Positions 1 to 10,074 are shown, numbered from the stretch's first letter. The stretch is DNA of 64,000 nt from Pelagomonas calceolata (GCA_918797485.1 CAKKNE010000005.1:5208001-5272000), one strand, 5' to 3'. The notes: generated by a model not told the origin, from the letters alone. Translations and numbers: made by a program.

Positions 1-384
1 CGGCGCCACCGCGGCGGCGACTAGAGGCGGTCAGTAGCGGTGCGTCTTCTGACATGTCGAATTCACGTGCCTGCGACGGCGGCGCAAATCAATGGCTGGT
101 GCTTAGAACACTCTTGGCGAGTTCACGCGTACGACTTGGTCCCTCAGACTTATGCGCGGCGGCACGCGGATGAAGATGGACGCCGAAAATTGCGTCAGTG
201 GTATTTAACGTCGTTACGGCGATGAAACTCAAGCTCAAATGCTCTGTGCCAAAACCCCCCCCGCTAGCCCCCACGGCGTGCCGCCAGGATTCAACGCGCG
301 GAGGACGGAGGCGTGGTACAAAAACCGTGCAACACACATGGTCGGCCGTGGGCGGCCGTGCGTAAAGATACCACTATCACGTCA
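1..384. other. no gene seen
   Basis: Only short overlapping open frames occur here, none with recognisable protein character. It is the 3' flank of the RG-rich gene on the minus strand. I see no repeat copy or RNA gene in it. Confidence 0.5.
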
Positions 385-1176
385 CTACTTACGCTTCTTC
401 GCCTTCGACTTCTTCTTCACCGTCTCGGCCGCCGGCACCGTCTGCTCGGGCAGCGAGAAGAGCCTCACGAGAGCATCGTCGTCCTGGATCTTGTGCATCG
501 TGTGCGATATTTTGCTCATGATCCGCGACTTCTGGTCCTCCGTGATGTCGGGCTGTTTGGCCAGCACGCTCCACGCGAAGTCCACGGAAGACGCGCACCG
601 CTCGTCGGTCACGGCGTCGACGTGCTGCGTGGTATTCGTATAAGCAATCAATTCGTCGATCGACCGGGGCGGCGGCTTCTGCTCGTAGTCGCGCCCGACC
701 GACGGCGGCACGTAGACGTACGTCGTCGGCCCCGGCGTGCTCATGTCCCGCCTCACGAAGTCGCGCACGGCCTGCTGCATCGGCACCTCGGCCCCCTTGG
801 GCATGCGGCGCAGGGCCGTGCCGTCGTGGTCGTCGATCATCGTGACCGAGTGCTCCAGCACGTCGCGCACGCGCGGCATCGATGTCGATGGTGGCGCGTC
901 GCCGCCCCGGCCGCGGCCGCGGCCACGCCCGCGGCCCTCGCCGCGGCCGCGCCCCCGGCCGGCGGCTTGGCGCGCGTCGCCGCCGCGCCCGCGCCCGCGG
1001 CCTGATGCGCGCGCGGCCTGCTTTTGCTTGGCGCTGGGCGCCTGCTTTTTTGGTGTCTGTTTGGCTGGTGTCGCCGGCGCGTCGGTGGCGTCCGCCGCAA
1101 ACGCTCGGCTGTGCCGTGGCGCTGCTTGTGGTGCTTGTGGTGCGCGCCGCAGGGCGCGCGCGGCGGTGCGCAGCAT
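385..1176 (-). CDS. RG-rich mitochondrial-type protein of unknown function
   Basis: 263 aa, ATG at 1176. The N-terminus (MLRTAARALRRAP...SRAFAADA) is a basic amphipathic leader of mitochondrial type. Residues about 55-95 are a run of RGRG/GRGR repeats of the kind that binds RNA. The rest is a compact non-repetitive domain of about 150 residues ending in a lysine-rich tail (KKKSKAKKRK). The C-terminal domain matches no family I recognise, though it is charged and well formed with codon bias like its neighbours. An RNA-related role in the mitochondrion is inference from the leader and RG repeats only. It is divergent from the WD40 gene at 1465. Confidence 0.7.
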   Translation of the reverse strand: MLRTAARALRRAPQAPQAAPRHSRAFAADATDAPATPAKQTPKKQAPSAKQKQAARASGRGRGRGGDARQAAGRGRGRGEGRGRGRGRGRGGDAPPSTSMPRVRDVLEHSVTMIDDHDGTALRRMPKGAEVPMQQAVRDFVRRDMSTPGPTTYVYVPPSVGRDYEQKPPPRSIDELIAYTNTTQHVDAVTDERCASSVDFAWSVLAKQPDITEDQKSRIMSKISHTMHKIQDDDALVRLFSLPEQTVPAAETVKKKSKAKKRK

Positions 1177-1464
1177 CTCAGCGGTGGGCTATCCGATGAA
1201 TGTCGCGTCGCAGCGCAGCAAGGGAGCACGAATGGGTGATTGTGCGAGTCCTTTTGGGCTCCTGCCGCGGCGAGTTTGCTTGCCGCTCTCCGGCTGCAAA
1301 GCGTCCTTACGCCAGCCTATTGCTGGCAAATTTCTCACAACGAGCCGAACACATCAATTTTAGAGCTCTGCCGCCGGCAGCACGCACAGAAACGCGTCGC
1401 AGCGTGGTGAGCAACAGGGAGCCCCTGTGCTCAGCAGCCACGCGTAGCTGCAGCCGAGCCACAG

Positions 1465-2382
1465 ATGGCGGCCTTTACGCATGAGTATCGAGCACCACCG
1501 GGCTGGAGCGTCGACGGCCTCGCCCTCATGGCGGCGCGATCCGCGGTGGAGCGGGCGGCGCTCGCGTGCGCGAGGTCCCGGCTGGACGGCGACGACTGGG
1601 TCGGTGCGCTGGATCTGCTGAGTGCGGACACGCTTGCGCCTTACGCGAGCGTGGAGCTCGAGTGCGGCGCCGCCGACGTCGCCTGGGCGGACGGCGTCGT
1701 CGTCGTCGCTCGCGACGACGGCCACCTTGGATTTCATAATTGGCAAACCGGGGCGGCCGTCGTGGCGCCGGTCGTCGCCCACGCGGGAAGCGTCCGAGCC
1801 GTCGCGCGCAGCGGGCACCGCACCGTGGCCTCGACCGGCGACGACGGCGTCGTCCGGCGTTGGGACCTGCGCGAGGGCTCGCAGCTCGTGCACGAGCATT
1901 ATGGTCATACCGATGGCTGCTGTGCGATCGCGTGGTGGGACGCTACGGACACGCTCGCGTCGGGCGGCCGCGACTGCACCGTCAGGATATGGGACGGGCG
2001 TGCTCCCCGCGCCGCCGCGATGGCTACGTTCGGTAGCGACGTGCGGGCGCTCGCGGCCGCGGGTCACGCCGGCATCGGCGTCGTCGTGGGCCTCGGCGAC
2101 GGCTCGCTCGAGCTCTGGGACGTCCGGCAGGGCGCGGTCCCCGCCAGGTGTCAGACGTGTCGGTTCGCGCCCGGCGCCGGTGTGGGAGCCCTTGCCGAGT
2201 CCACCTGGGTCGATACACCACGGGTCGCCGCAGGCGCCGACGACGGGTCCATACGGCTCGTGTACGTGGATGCCCCCGCCGTCGGCGGACATGCGGACTA
2301 CTGCAACGCCCTGTGCTGGACCGACGCGTCGACGCTCGTTTCCGGTGGGCGGGACGGCGCCGTGAGGAGTTGGCGGGTGTAA
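1465..2382 (+). CDS. WD40-repeat protein
   Basis: 305 aa starting at ATG 1465. At least five WD-type blades can be read, for example VVRRWDLREG, TVRIWDGRAP, SLELWDVRQG and a final GAVRSWRV, each preceded by a GH or GG..D turn. The length allows one seven-bladed propeller and no other domain. The second blade pair (GHTDGCCAIAWWDATDTLAS) has the spacing seen in assembly-chaperone and methylosome-type propellers, but I cannot assign an orthologue. A protein-interaction scaffold is the safe call. It shares a 288-bp upstream gap with the divergent RG-rich gene and ends about 95 bp before the convergent CEP20 gene. Confidence 0.85.
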   Translation: MAAFTHEYRAPPGWSVDGLALMAARSAVERAALACARSRLDGDDWVGALDLLSADTLAPYASVELECGAADVAWADGVVVVARDDGHLGFHNWQTGAAVVAPVVAHAGSVRAVARSGHRTVASTGDDGVVRRWDLREGSQLVHEHYGHTDGCCAIAWWDATDTLASGGRDCTVRIWDGRAPRAAAMATFGSDVRALAAAGHAGIGVVVGLGDGSLELWDVRQGAVPARCQTCRFAPGAGVGALAESTWVDTPRVAAGADDGSIRLVYVDAPAVGGHADYCNALCWTDASTLVSGGRDGAVRSWRV

Positions 2383-2476
2383 ACCCATTCTAGTTGTACC
2401 GTGACTAGTAGACACAGGGAGAGCGGCGCCGCGGCGGCGATGGCGTCTGGGAAATGCCAGGAAAACTTACGCACCG

Positions 2477-2926
2477 CTAAGCGTCCTCCGCAGCTCCGCG
2501 GTCGTGGACGCACTGGGCCCTCAACGTCTCCACGACGCCAAACACTAATGGAAGCGCCGCGCTCTCCGCGTCCTGGCGCACGCCGAGCTCGTGCTGGATC
2601 TGCGCGCGCGTGATGGACGCGCCGCGCTCGGCGCTCCGGCTCTCGGCCTCGAAGACCGACAGCGCGTGGCCGTACCCAGCGAAGGCCAAATACTCCCGGA
2701 CCAGCTCCTCGACGACGAGCGTGGCGGCGGTCGGGTCCGCGCGCGGCGGCGGCGCGTCGGCGCCCGCGTCGATGGTGTGGAAGATCTCCGACCGCAGCTG
2801 CGCGCGGACGCGGCCCAGCACGCCGCGCTGCTGGAGGCTCTCGCGCAGCGCGGACCGCAGGTCGTCGATGGACGACGGCGAGGCCTCGTCGGCCGTCGGC
2901 GGCGCCGTCGCGACGGCGGCGGCCAT
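2477..2926 (-). CDS. CEP20: CEP20/FOR20-like centriolar satellite protein
   Basis: 149 aa, ATG at 2926. Residues about 20-95 match the FOP/FOR20 N-terminal dimerisation module: LRESLQQRGVLGRVRAQLRSE, then an acidic/proline linker, then ELVREYLAFAGYGHALSVF, a classic LisH helix pair. Family members are needed for centriole or basal-body anchoring and ciliogenesis. The length is close to the 170-odd residues of animal FOR20. Its presence implies the organism makes flagella at some stage or retains basal bodies (inference). It is convergent with the WD40 gene. Confidence 0.85.
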   Translation of the reverse strand: MAAAVATAPPTADEASPSSIDDLRSALRESLQQRGVLGRVRAQLRSEIFHTIDAGADAPPPRADPTAATLVVEELVREYLAFAGYGHALSVFEAESRSAERGASITRAQIQHELGVRQDAESAALPLVFGVVETLRAQCVHDRGAAEDA

Positions 2927-3399
2927 ACTCTACTCGCAGTGGCTGTTGTTTTAGTGATGGGTGGGCTGCCCTTTGGTCAGGGCTGCAAGCGCGGTACGCG
3001 TCCGGGCAGGCTGTTTAAAATCGAGTTATGGCTACGATGTAGTGCGTAATCGATGGCCAATGCGCTCTGCCGGTTTGAAAGCACTTTTGTTTCGGATAGT
3101 TCGGGTCTAGTACACGCTGTACTGTCTTCCCGATCTTTCGCAGAACATGATTCTACGTTAAAGAAGCGCTCAGCTCTTGCAGTGAGAACCTAGCGCTTGT
3201 AAGACACTAGCAAGCCAAAAAACGAGCTCGGCTGCTCGAGCCGCATTCGGCGTGATTGTGGCCTTAGGTTGGTGAACAGTGCAGGCAGCCAAGCGATCCA
3301 TCCGTGCGACGGGCCAGCACGCTAAAACGCTGCCGACGCCCTCGTGAAGCACCACTAATAACACCAAAAAAAAATAGTTTTGCAGACGCGCGCACAAAA
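2927..3399. other. intergenic, divergent promoter region
   Basis: 470 bp between the minus-strand CEP20 start and the antiporter start. Apart from one copy of the dispersed CTAG palindrome (3191-3211) and a run of A before the antiporter ATG I see no feature. Confidence 0.6.
3191..3211 (-). promoter_or_regulatory. CTAG palindrome, copy 1
   Basis: Reads TAGCGCTTGTAAGACACTAGC on the plus strand, the reverse orientation of the consensus, with a slightly shortened centre. It lies 189 bp before the antiporter ATG. The family consensus is GCTAGTGTCTTACAGG followed by CCGCTAGC (24 bp). Confidence 0.6.
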
Positions 3400-5502
3400 A
3401 TGCGCGCACTACTCCTCGCAGCCTGCCTCCTCACGACGACGAACTCCGACGGCCCGCCGCGGAAGCGCCTGCGCGGCGCGGTGCGCGAGATCGGCGACGT
3501 CCAGGACGAGCTCGTGCGGTCCGAGCACCGCGCGCGGCGCGTGGAACGGGACTTGGATGTGGTCCTGAGCGCCTTCTCGAACGGTACGCGGGCCTTTTCC
3601 AGAAGGCGACGGAGGAGCGGCGGCGACGACGGCTTCGAGCGCGCGCTCGGGAAACGGCTCCAGGAGATGCGCGACGACCTGACGGCGCTCGTGCGGACCA
3701 TCAACGCGACGCGCAACGAGCTCGCCGAGGCGCGCCAGGCCGTGGGCACGACGGAGAAGGCGCTCGAAAGCGCGCGCGGCGCGGAAAGGCGCGCGAGGCT
3801 CGCGGACCGACTCCGGGACGGGCGCGCGGCCGTCGACTACGAGTCAGGGGAAGTGGCTGGCTTGGTCGGGCTCCTGTCGCCGCACGAGCTGCGAAGGCTC
3901 GTGTCGCAGGTGGGCAGCACGAACGCGACGGCGTTGGAAGCGCATTTGCTGCGGGAGTCGTTTAGCCAAGGCGGCGGGTCGCGCAAGTTCGTCAAGGCCC
4001 GGAGCCGCGTCGACCCGGCCAAATTGCACCTGGACGCGCGCTTCCTGCAAGATGTGGTTGCTTTATCATTAGCGACGGCGGTCGGCGGCCTCGTCGCGGC
4101 GCTGGTGCACGCGCCGCACACGCTGGGCTACATGGTCGGCGGTGTTGTGGTCGGGCCGAGCGGGTTGGATCTAGTGCGGAACCTCGAGCAGACGGAGACC
4201 GTGGCGCAGTTTGGCTCGATATTTCTACTCTTCAGTCATGGGCTCATGTACTCGCACTACCTGGATCGGAAGAAGCGGCGAGTACGGCGCAAATCCACTC
4301 CCTCCTCCCCCAAGACGTCTCCGCTCAAGAAGCGCCAGACGTCGTTCCAGATGTCGTACCATTCGTCCGAGTCCGATGAGGGTGAAGACGACGAGGCTCC
4401 CAGGGATGCGGCCTTCGCCTGGGGTTTAGGTTTAGTGCTGCTGTTGGGCGTGGTCTTCGCGGTGCTCGTGCCGGCGGCGCTCGGTGGCGACCAGTCGTCG
4501 GCCGAGCGTTCTTTGGTTGCGGCCGCGTTCGCGCTGTCCTCGTCGTCGACGGTCCTCGCGACCCTCAAAGAGGCGAAGCTCGAGGGCACGCGCTTCGGCC
4601 ACACCATCGTCGAGATGCTCTCCGTCCAAGATTTAGTTCTGGCACCTTTGCTGGCTTTGCCGACGGCCGTGCACGAGCTGAGGGAGCGCGACCAGCGCAA
4701 GCACCCCGAGTCGAGCATGGTCATGTGGGTCGCGCAAGTCGCCGGCGGGTATATAACAGCAATCGTCGTGGTGGTCTTGTTCGCGCGGCGGGCTTTACCA
4801 AGGGCATTGGGCGCGCTGCAACGCATCGGCGAGACGGGCGACGCGCAGGACGCGAAGAAGAGCGCCACGACGGCGTCGTTTGGGCTCTGCGTCGTCGGCT
4901 ATGCTTTGGCGATGGCGTTGTTGGGCGACCGCCTGAAGCTGTCGCACGAGGCCGGGGCTTTATTCGCGGGTCTGGTGTTGGTCGGCACGCCGCACGTCGA
5001 CCGGGCGAAACGGGCCGTGGCGCCTTTAGCCGCTTTATTTGGCGGCATGTACGTCGCGTCCCTAGGCTTGGTCGTGTCGCCCAGATACCTGCAGAACCAT
5101 GCGTCGGCCGTCGTCGCCCACGTGCTCTTCGTCGTCTGCGTCAAGGTCGCCGTGACCGCTCCTGTGGTCTATGCCCTGGGCTTCTCCAAACAGGCGGCGG
5201 CCGGCGCCGGCGCGGTCTTCGCGCAGGTGTCCGAGGTCGCGTTATTCGTCGCGGCGCGGGCGCACGAGCTCGAGCTGCTCGCGCGGCACACGTATCTCGA
5301 CGTGCTCTCGACGACGATCGTGCTGCTGGCCGTGGCGCCGCTGTTTATTCATGGATTACGGCGCGTCGACCGGCGCCACTTTTTAGAAGCGGACCGGGAG
5401 TCGCGGCGGGGCGGTCTCGTCGCGGACCTCGCGCAGCTGCCGCTGCTGATTTTCGGGCGCGTCGGGTCGTTGGTGCTGCGGCGGCCGGCGAGGAGTGCGT
5501 AA
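3400..5502 (+). CDS. CPA2-type cation/proton antiporter (KEA4-6/TMCO3-like)
   Basis: 700 aa from ATG 3400; the frame is open further upstream but the signal peptide MRALLLAACLLTTT fixes this start. Residues about 25-200 form a charged coiled coil, followed by a Na/H-exchanger membrane domain of about 12 helices beginning near residue 220 (HAPHTLGYMVGGVVVGPSGL). A hydrophilic loop rich in Ser/Lys/Glu (about 295-340) splits the helices. Signal peptide, luminal coiled coil and CPA2 exchanger is the layout of plant KEA4/5/6 and animal TMCO3, which act in the endomembrane system. K+/H+ exchange is inferred from family membership. The C-terminus lacks a RCK/TrkA-N domain, as expected for this subgroup. 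Confidence 0.88.
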   Translation: MRALLLAACLLTTTNSDGPPRKRLRGAVREIGDVQDELVRSEHRARRVERDLDVVLSAFSNGTRAFSRRRRRSGGDDGFERALGKRLQEMRDDLTALVRTINATRNELAEARQAVGTTEKALESARGAERRARLADRLRDGRAAVDYESGEVAGLVGLLSPHELRRLVSQVGSTNATALEAHLLRESFSQGGGSRKFVKARSRVDPAKLHLDARFLQDVVALSLATAVGGLVAALVHAPHTLGYMVGGVVVGPSGLDLVRNLEQTETVAQFGSIFLLFSHGLMYSHYLDRKKRRVRRKSTPSSPKTSPLKKRQTSFQMSYHSSESDEGEDDEAPRDAAFAWGLGLVLLLGVVFAVLVPAALGGDQSSAERSLVAAAFALSSSSTVLATLKEAKLEGTRFGHTIVEMLSVQDLVLAPLLALPTAVHELRERDQRKHPESSMVMWVAQVAGGYITAIVVVVLFARRALPRALGALQRIGETGDAQDAKKSATTASFGLCVVGYALAMALLGDRLKLSHEAGALFAGLVLVGTPHVDRAKRAVAPLAALFGGMYVASLGLVVSPRYLQNHASAVVAHVLFVVCVKVAVTAPVVYALGFSKQAAAGAGAVFAQVSEVALFVAARAHELELLARHTYLDVLSTTIVLLAVAPLFIHGLRRVDRRHFLEADRESRRGGLVADLAQLPLLIFGRVGSLVLRRPARSA

Positions 5503-5793
5503 CGTCCAACGGTAGTGCTTTAGTGAATCCCTACAAAACCCGTCACGCCTCAAAGTCCGAGCCCCGCGCCGCGCTGGCACGCTTGAAACTGTCTCTCCGT
5601 CGTGGTGTACCACTGTGTTATCTCCCTTGAAGCGCTTGCAAGCTCGGGCTCCGGTTGTGTGCATCAATTGCTGCATTTGACGACTGCTCTCCCAAAACCA
5701 GTGCTCTCCGGTTTGCAGAGACCCACTCGTGCGCCGGAGCGACTCGCGGAAGCTGCGAGATATACCGTTTGCAGCATATCGGCAGCCAGCACG

Positions 5794-6234
5794 ATGCGCG
5801 CCTTTCTCTTAGCCACCTATGCTGCCGCATTCGTCATGCGACGACCAGCAGTCGTCCGCAGCGGGCACCGGAGAATAAATTCGATCGTCGACGACCTAGC
5901 AGAGCACGACGTCGTAGAATATAGCACAGACGACGGCGGCCTGGGCTTGGGCGTGGTCTGCGAAGACGGCACGATACACCCTCTCTGCTATTTTGTCGAG
6001 GAAGAAGATGACGGCCCCGTGGACTACGTCTGGGACGAGGAAGTCGACGCGGTAGAAGCCGAGCGAGCGGTGCGAGTCGTCGACGACGTCTACCCGAAAA
6101 CGAGGCAGGCGCAGCGCGGCGTCGACAATCCGCACGGCGAGCATGCGGAGGACGTCTACGAGATCGAGCGGGGCGCGCTCGACGAGCGCGTCGTCGTCGC
6201 GTTCCGGCCGGAGCGGGACATCGTCTGGGGCTAA
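5794..6234 (+). CDS. small acidic plastid-type protein
   Basis: 146 aa from ATG 5794. The leader MRAFLLATYAAAFVMRRP has a signal peptide ending at AAAF, the heterokont plastid cleavage pattern. The mature part is very acidic. Its first block (DLAEHDVVEYSTDDGGLGLG) resembles the small beta domain at the N-terminus of plastid RNase II-type proteins, but no catalytic domain follows, so that similarity is weak. The rest (YDEVD-rich, then RRGALDERVVVAFRPER) is unassigned. It is tail-to-tail with the methyltransferase, 13 bp between stops. Confidence 0.7.
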   Translation: MRAFLLATYAAAFVMRRPAVVRSGHRRINSIVDDLAEHDVVEYSTDDGGLGLGVVCEDGTIHPLCYFVEEEDDGPVDYVWDEEVDAVEAERAVRVVDDVYPKTRQAQRGVDNPHGEHAEDVYEIERGALDERVVVAFRPERDIVWG

Positions 6235-6246
6235 TGTGTTGTACAA

Positions 6247-7459
6247 CTATTCGCTTATCGTGACCTTGCGCACGCTCTCCTCGATACTTGGAGGAAGCAG
6301 CGCGTCGCGGAGGGAAGGTTCCAATGGCGCCGCGCGCCGCCGCAGCGCCAGCAGGTGGAACCGCCCGAAGCCCGAGCTCAGGCCGCCGACGGCGTCCGTC
6401 GACACGGACCCCCGGCGCACCTCGAGCCCGTGGCGCGCCAGCAGCGCCGGATTTAAATAAGACTGCGTGAAGCCCGTCACGACGAAGAGCGACGTCGGCT
6501 TGAGCAGCGCCGCCACGGCTTTCAACACCGGCTCGGCCATGGCCGGCGACCCGACCTGGCCGCATAAGACCGAGCCGGACGCGATGACCACGTCCGGCGG
6601 TTCTATCATATCCCACGTCGCCGTGTCGCCTGTGTGATCGCCTTTTGGGGGAATTGACGAAACCAACGGTGAGTGCGAGAGACCGTCGCGAACCTCCACG
6701 ACATAGCTTTCGACGCCGGGCCGCACAGGCGTCCACGCAGAGCCCCTCCACGATTGCTGACGCGCACCGGTCGCGGGCCCTTCGACACAGGTCCGCGTTC
6801 CGCTCCACAAAAACATAGGAGGCCACGTCCGGCCGCCTCCCCAGGAGCCGCTCCATAAATGCGCCGTCGCCCGCGCAGAGCTCCAGGACCCGCCCGTTCA
6901 AAGGCAGCGCGTCGAAGTCCTGGATCGCGTCGAGGATGACGTCGTCGATGTACGTGCGGTACGTCTGGTAGGAGATGCTACCGTCCTCGTGGCCGGGTTT
7001 GAGGTAGTGCTTGGACCACCAGGCGTCCTTCTTCAGCTTTTCGGGCGGCGGCGGCGGCACCCACACTTCGCAGACGCCGTCGTGCAGCGCGAGGCCCCTG
7101 CTTAATTGCTCCTCGTACCACTCGATGTGTTCCTTACCGTCGACGCGCATGCCCAGGACATAATCGTCCTCGGCGCCGTTACTCCCCTCGAAGTGGATGC
7201 GCGCCCAGAGGCTCCTCGCGGATTCATGCATTCGACCTTTGCCGACGCGGCACACGACTTCCCTCACCCAGGTCTGGCGGTCCGGCGACGCGGGCCACGC
7301 GCCTTGTTCAAACGAGGCGTAGACGTGGCGGTCCTGGGCGCTGCCATCCAGAAAACTCGCCTCGTCTATCGTGAGTTCGTCGTCGGGGCAGTCGGGGCTG
7401 CTGGCCAGCTCCACCAGGTTGCTCACGAGGTCCGCGTCGAGCTGCGTGAAGAGGGCCAT
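6247..7459 (-). CDS. SAM-dependent methyltransferase, two exons
   Basis: Exons 7459-6768 and 6706-6247, giving 383 aa. The class I methyltransferase fold starts near residue 195: motif I VLELCAGDGAFMERLL, an acidic strand end (FVERN), then motif IV (PDVVIASGSVLCG). Retaining the intron would shift the frame; removing GT(6767)...AG(6707), 61 nt, joins DR to YVVEVRDGLSH and restores the fold. The N-terminal 190 residues (ELTIDEASFLDG..., IEWYEEQLSRGLAL) are a separate domain I do not recognise. Substrate unknown. The intron has no clear introner ends. Confidence 0.78.
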
Positions 7460-7775
7460 TTTTGTCTCGTGATTTTGTTCGGCTCGCGCGTGCTCGAATG
7501 GCCCAGATCTTAGCTTGTGGGCAGCTTTGCTTGTGGGCAGCCTAGAGCCTCACAGATCGCACGAATCACTGGTGCCGCTTGGTCACGATCGAATAGCTTC
7601 CGAACCCGCGCTGAACGGCCTCAGATACTCCCAGTTGGCTAGATTGTCGGCGGCAGCGTGGTTTCTAGTGTGTTACAGGACGCTAGCTCGGCGCGGTTTT
7701 GCTTTTGTGAGGCCTGTGTGGCGTATTGATCACAAAACACTTCATCGACGCCGTCGACGACAACAAAACACCACA
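7460..7775. other. intergenic, divergent promoter region
   Basis: 315 bp between the methyltransferase and threonine aldolase starts. The only structure I see is a CTAG palindrome at 7664-7687. Confidence 0.6.
7664..7687 (+). promoter_or_regulatory. CTAG palindrome, copy 2
   Basis: TCTAGTGTGTTACAGG then ACGCTAGC; 89 bp before the threonine aldolase ATG. Confidence 0.65.
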
Positions 7776-8891
7776 ATGCAGCGCTGCGCCGCCACGCTGG
7801 TCGCCGCGTGCCTCCTCGGCAGCGCCGAGTCACTGGCGCCACCCTCAGCGCACGTCGTGGACCTGCGCAGCGACACCGTGACCCAGCCGACAGCTGCCAT
7901 GCGCGAGGCCATGAAGGTAGCGGAGGTTGGAGATGATGTTTTTGGGGACGACCCCACAGTCCAAAAGCTCGAACGGCGAGTCGCGGACCTGCTGGGCAAG
8001 GAGGCCGGCGTCTTCGTGCCGTCGGGCACGATGGGCAATTTGGTGAGCATGCTGAGCCACTGTCGAGAGAGAGGGTCGGAGTACATCGTCGGCGACCAGG
8101 CGCACATTTACATCTTCGAGCAGGGCGGCGCCGCGCAATTTGGCGGGTGTCACCCGCGCGCGCTGCGGACGTTTGAGGATGGGACCATCGGGTCCCCGGC
8201 AGACGTGGAAGCCATGATCCGCCCGGACAACGAGCACTTCCCCGTGACGCGGGTCGTGGCTCTCGAGTCGACGCATAACCTCTGTGGCGGTTCGGTGCTT
8301 TCCCAGACGTATGTCGAGGCTATTTGTGGTGTGGCGCAGAAGCACGGTGTGTCTACACATTTGGACGGGGCGCGGGCCTGGCACGCGGCCGCGGCTTTAG
8401 ATGTGCCGATCGCGGAGTACGTGCGCCCCTTCGACTCGGTGAGCGTCTGCCTCTCGAAGGGCCTGGGGGCGCCGGTCGGGTCCGTCGTCGTCGGGTCCCA
8501 GGAGTTCGTGAAGAGGTGTAGGAAGCTGCGGAAGGGTTTGGGGGGCACGACGCGGCAGGTCGGCGTGCTCGCGGCGGCGGGGCTGGTGGCTTTGGACGAG
8601 ATCCTGCCGGGACTGGGCGGCGACCACGCGCGGTGCGCGCGCCTCGCGGAGGGGCTGGCGGCGCTGGGTTTTGACGTGGAAACGCCGACGACGAATTTAC
8701 TTTATTTTTCGGTGGGCAAGGTGCCGATCGCCGCGGACGCGTTCGTGGCGGAATGCGACCAAAAGGGTGTGCGTTTACTAGTGGTTCCCGGCGCCGTTGG
8801 CCGTATGCGCATCGTGACGCACCACCAGGTGACGGATGCGGGCGTCGAGAAAGCGCTGGAGGTTTTTAAGGCGGCCGTCGAGGGGGCTTGA
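7776..8891 (+). CDS. L-threonine aldolase (low specificity)
   Basis: 371 aa from ATG 7776. A signal-like leader of about 25 residues (MQRCAATLVAACLLGSAES, then LAPP) precedes VVDLRSDTVTQPTAAMREAM, the family signature. EVGDDVFGDDPTV, VPSGTMGNLVS, the HLDGARAWHAA segment and the PLP lysine in VCLSKGLGAPVGS (Lys228) are all intact. The enzyme is a fold-type I PLP protein that cleaves L-threonine/allo-threonine to glycine and acetaldehyde. The leader with L-A-P suggests plastid or secretory routing (inference). Confidence 0.95.
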   Translation: MQRCAATLVAACLLGSAESLAPPSAHVVDLRSDTVTQPTAAMREAMKVAEVGDDVFGDDPTVQKLERRVADLLGKEAGVFVPSGTMGNLVSMLSHCRERGSEYIVGDQAHIYIFEQGGAAQFGGCHPRALRTFEDGTIGSPADVEAMIRPDNEHFPVTRVVALESTHNLCGGSVLSQTYVEAICGVAQKHGVSTHLDGARAWHAAAALDVPIAEYVRPFDSVSVCLSKGLGAPVGSVVVGSQEFVKRCRKLRKGLGGTTRQVGVLAAAGLVALDEILPGLGGDHARCARLAEGLAALGFDVETPTTNLLYFSVGKVPIAADAFVAECDQKGVRLLVVPGAVGRMRIVTHHQVTDAGVEKALEVFKAAVEGA

Positions 8892-9390
8892 ATTCATAAC
8901 TGTTTTATATGTCTAATTGCCTCTGTTGCTTTCTTCCCCTTTAAGGACGTGCGCCAGTATTGGGACCCTATCGTCATTTTGGTGCCTTGGCATTGCTTGA
9001 CATTCAGAGCTTAAAACGCTGCACAAACGCAACCTGCGACCACACAGCGTCCAGAGCTAACCGCGCGTATATGATTTCGCTGCGGAGACCGCTATTTCGA
9101 TCCGCATCGCGCGGAGATCGCTGCAAAAACGCTGCCATTAATGCCAGCGTCAAAGGCACCGCATGCGGAACCACCACCGCGCAATTGAGTTTCTGATGAA
9201 TTCGGCGCAAACGAGCCGGGCAAGGCCCTGCAACAGTTCGGACGTCGGGCTTTGTCAACCTCCGCGCGTCGGACGTACGACCGGCCGCGGCGCGGAGGCT
9301 TCCATACACAGATGTCGCGCACCGCCACGCCATCGCGCAGACCCGTCGATGGCGTGGATATTGACGCGGAAAATCACACACAGGTCGAGC
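8892..9390. other. intergenic
   Basis: 500 bp between the threonine aldolase stop and the bL36 start. It holds one copy of the short GTCGATGGCGTG core (about 9347-9358) close to the bL36 start; otherwise nothing seen. Confidence 0.6.
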
Positions 9391-9642
9391 ATGAAGCTAT
9401 TCATCATCTCGTTGATCCTCAGCGCCGCGGCCGCGTTCGCGCCCGCCGCCCCCAAGGCCGCCGCGCCGCTGACGGTGCGCGAAATGCATGTCGTCTCGTC
9501 CATCGGGTCCTGGAAGAAGCGTTCCAAGACCTGCCAAGTCATCCGCCGCCGCGGCCGCTACTACGTCATCGACAAGAAGAACCCGCGCAACAAGGCGCGC
9601 CAGGGCGGCGCGAAGATGAAGCCCTGGAAGAAGGGCAAGTAG
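9391..9642 (+). CDS. plastid-targeted ribosomal protein bL36, zinc-free type
   Basis: 83 aa from ATG 9391. Residues 1-19 are a signal peptide ending at AAAFAP, the bipartite plastid signal of heterokonts. The last 40 residues are bL36: [20 protein letters not shown], then [15 protein letters not shown]. The zinc-type protein has a C-x2-C...C-x4-H set. Here the position of the third ligand is Asp (VIDKKNPR instead of VICxNPR) and no paired cysteines are present, so this is the zinc-free paralogue like bacterial YkgO. bL36 sits at the large-subunit GTPase-centre base. An open frame starting farther upstream has no plausible targeting sequence, so the internal ATG is chosen. Confidence 0.9.
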   Translation: MKLFIISLILSAAAAFAPAAPKAAAPLTVREMHVVSSIGSWKKRSKTCQVIRRRGRYYVIDKKNPRNKARQGGAKMKPWKKGK

Positions 9643-10074
9643 ATCGGGTAAGACCGTCTTACGCGAGTCGTCGTCTCTTAGTACCTATGTTGCTCTGAGC
9701 CAAACTTCGGTCGGGTTTTGTCGAAAATGGACGGCTTTCCAGACACAAACCTAGAAAGCAGGGAGAAGCCTGGACTGCTTCTCTTGATGGATCTATCGTG
9801 CGGGGACGCAAAGCGACGAGCATCGACAGCCTGGCATCTCTCGCGGCTGGCCCACACGAGCACGCGCTGGAACGCTGAGAGTAGCTGTGCGAGATCATCT
9901 AACCAGCCAAGCTTGAGCCTGACAGCAGCGATCGTCAAACCGGGAGGTGACGCACAGAGAGGCCACTTACAGCAAGCAGTGGCCTCCACAGCACGCGTCG
10001 CCGGCGCGCGCCGAAATCCGTCGCGTGCGAACGAAGCGAACGACTACAGCGCGGCGCCAAAGCCACCGACCTAG
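9643..10074. other. intergenic
   Basis: 430 bp between two plus-strand genes; no repeat copy, RNA gene or protein-like frame noticed. Confidence 0.5.

Noticed and set aside
6600-6665. Possible second introner in the methyltransferase (GGCGATCACACAG near 6625)
   Set aside because: The frame is continuous through it (DGLSHSPLVSSIPPKGDHTG) and the segment lacks the left-end motif, so no intron is needed.
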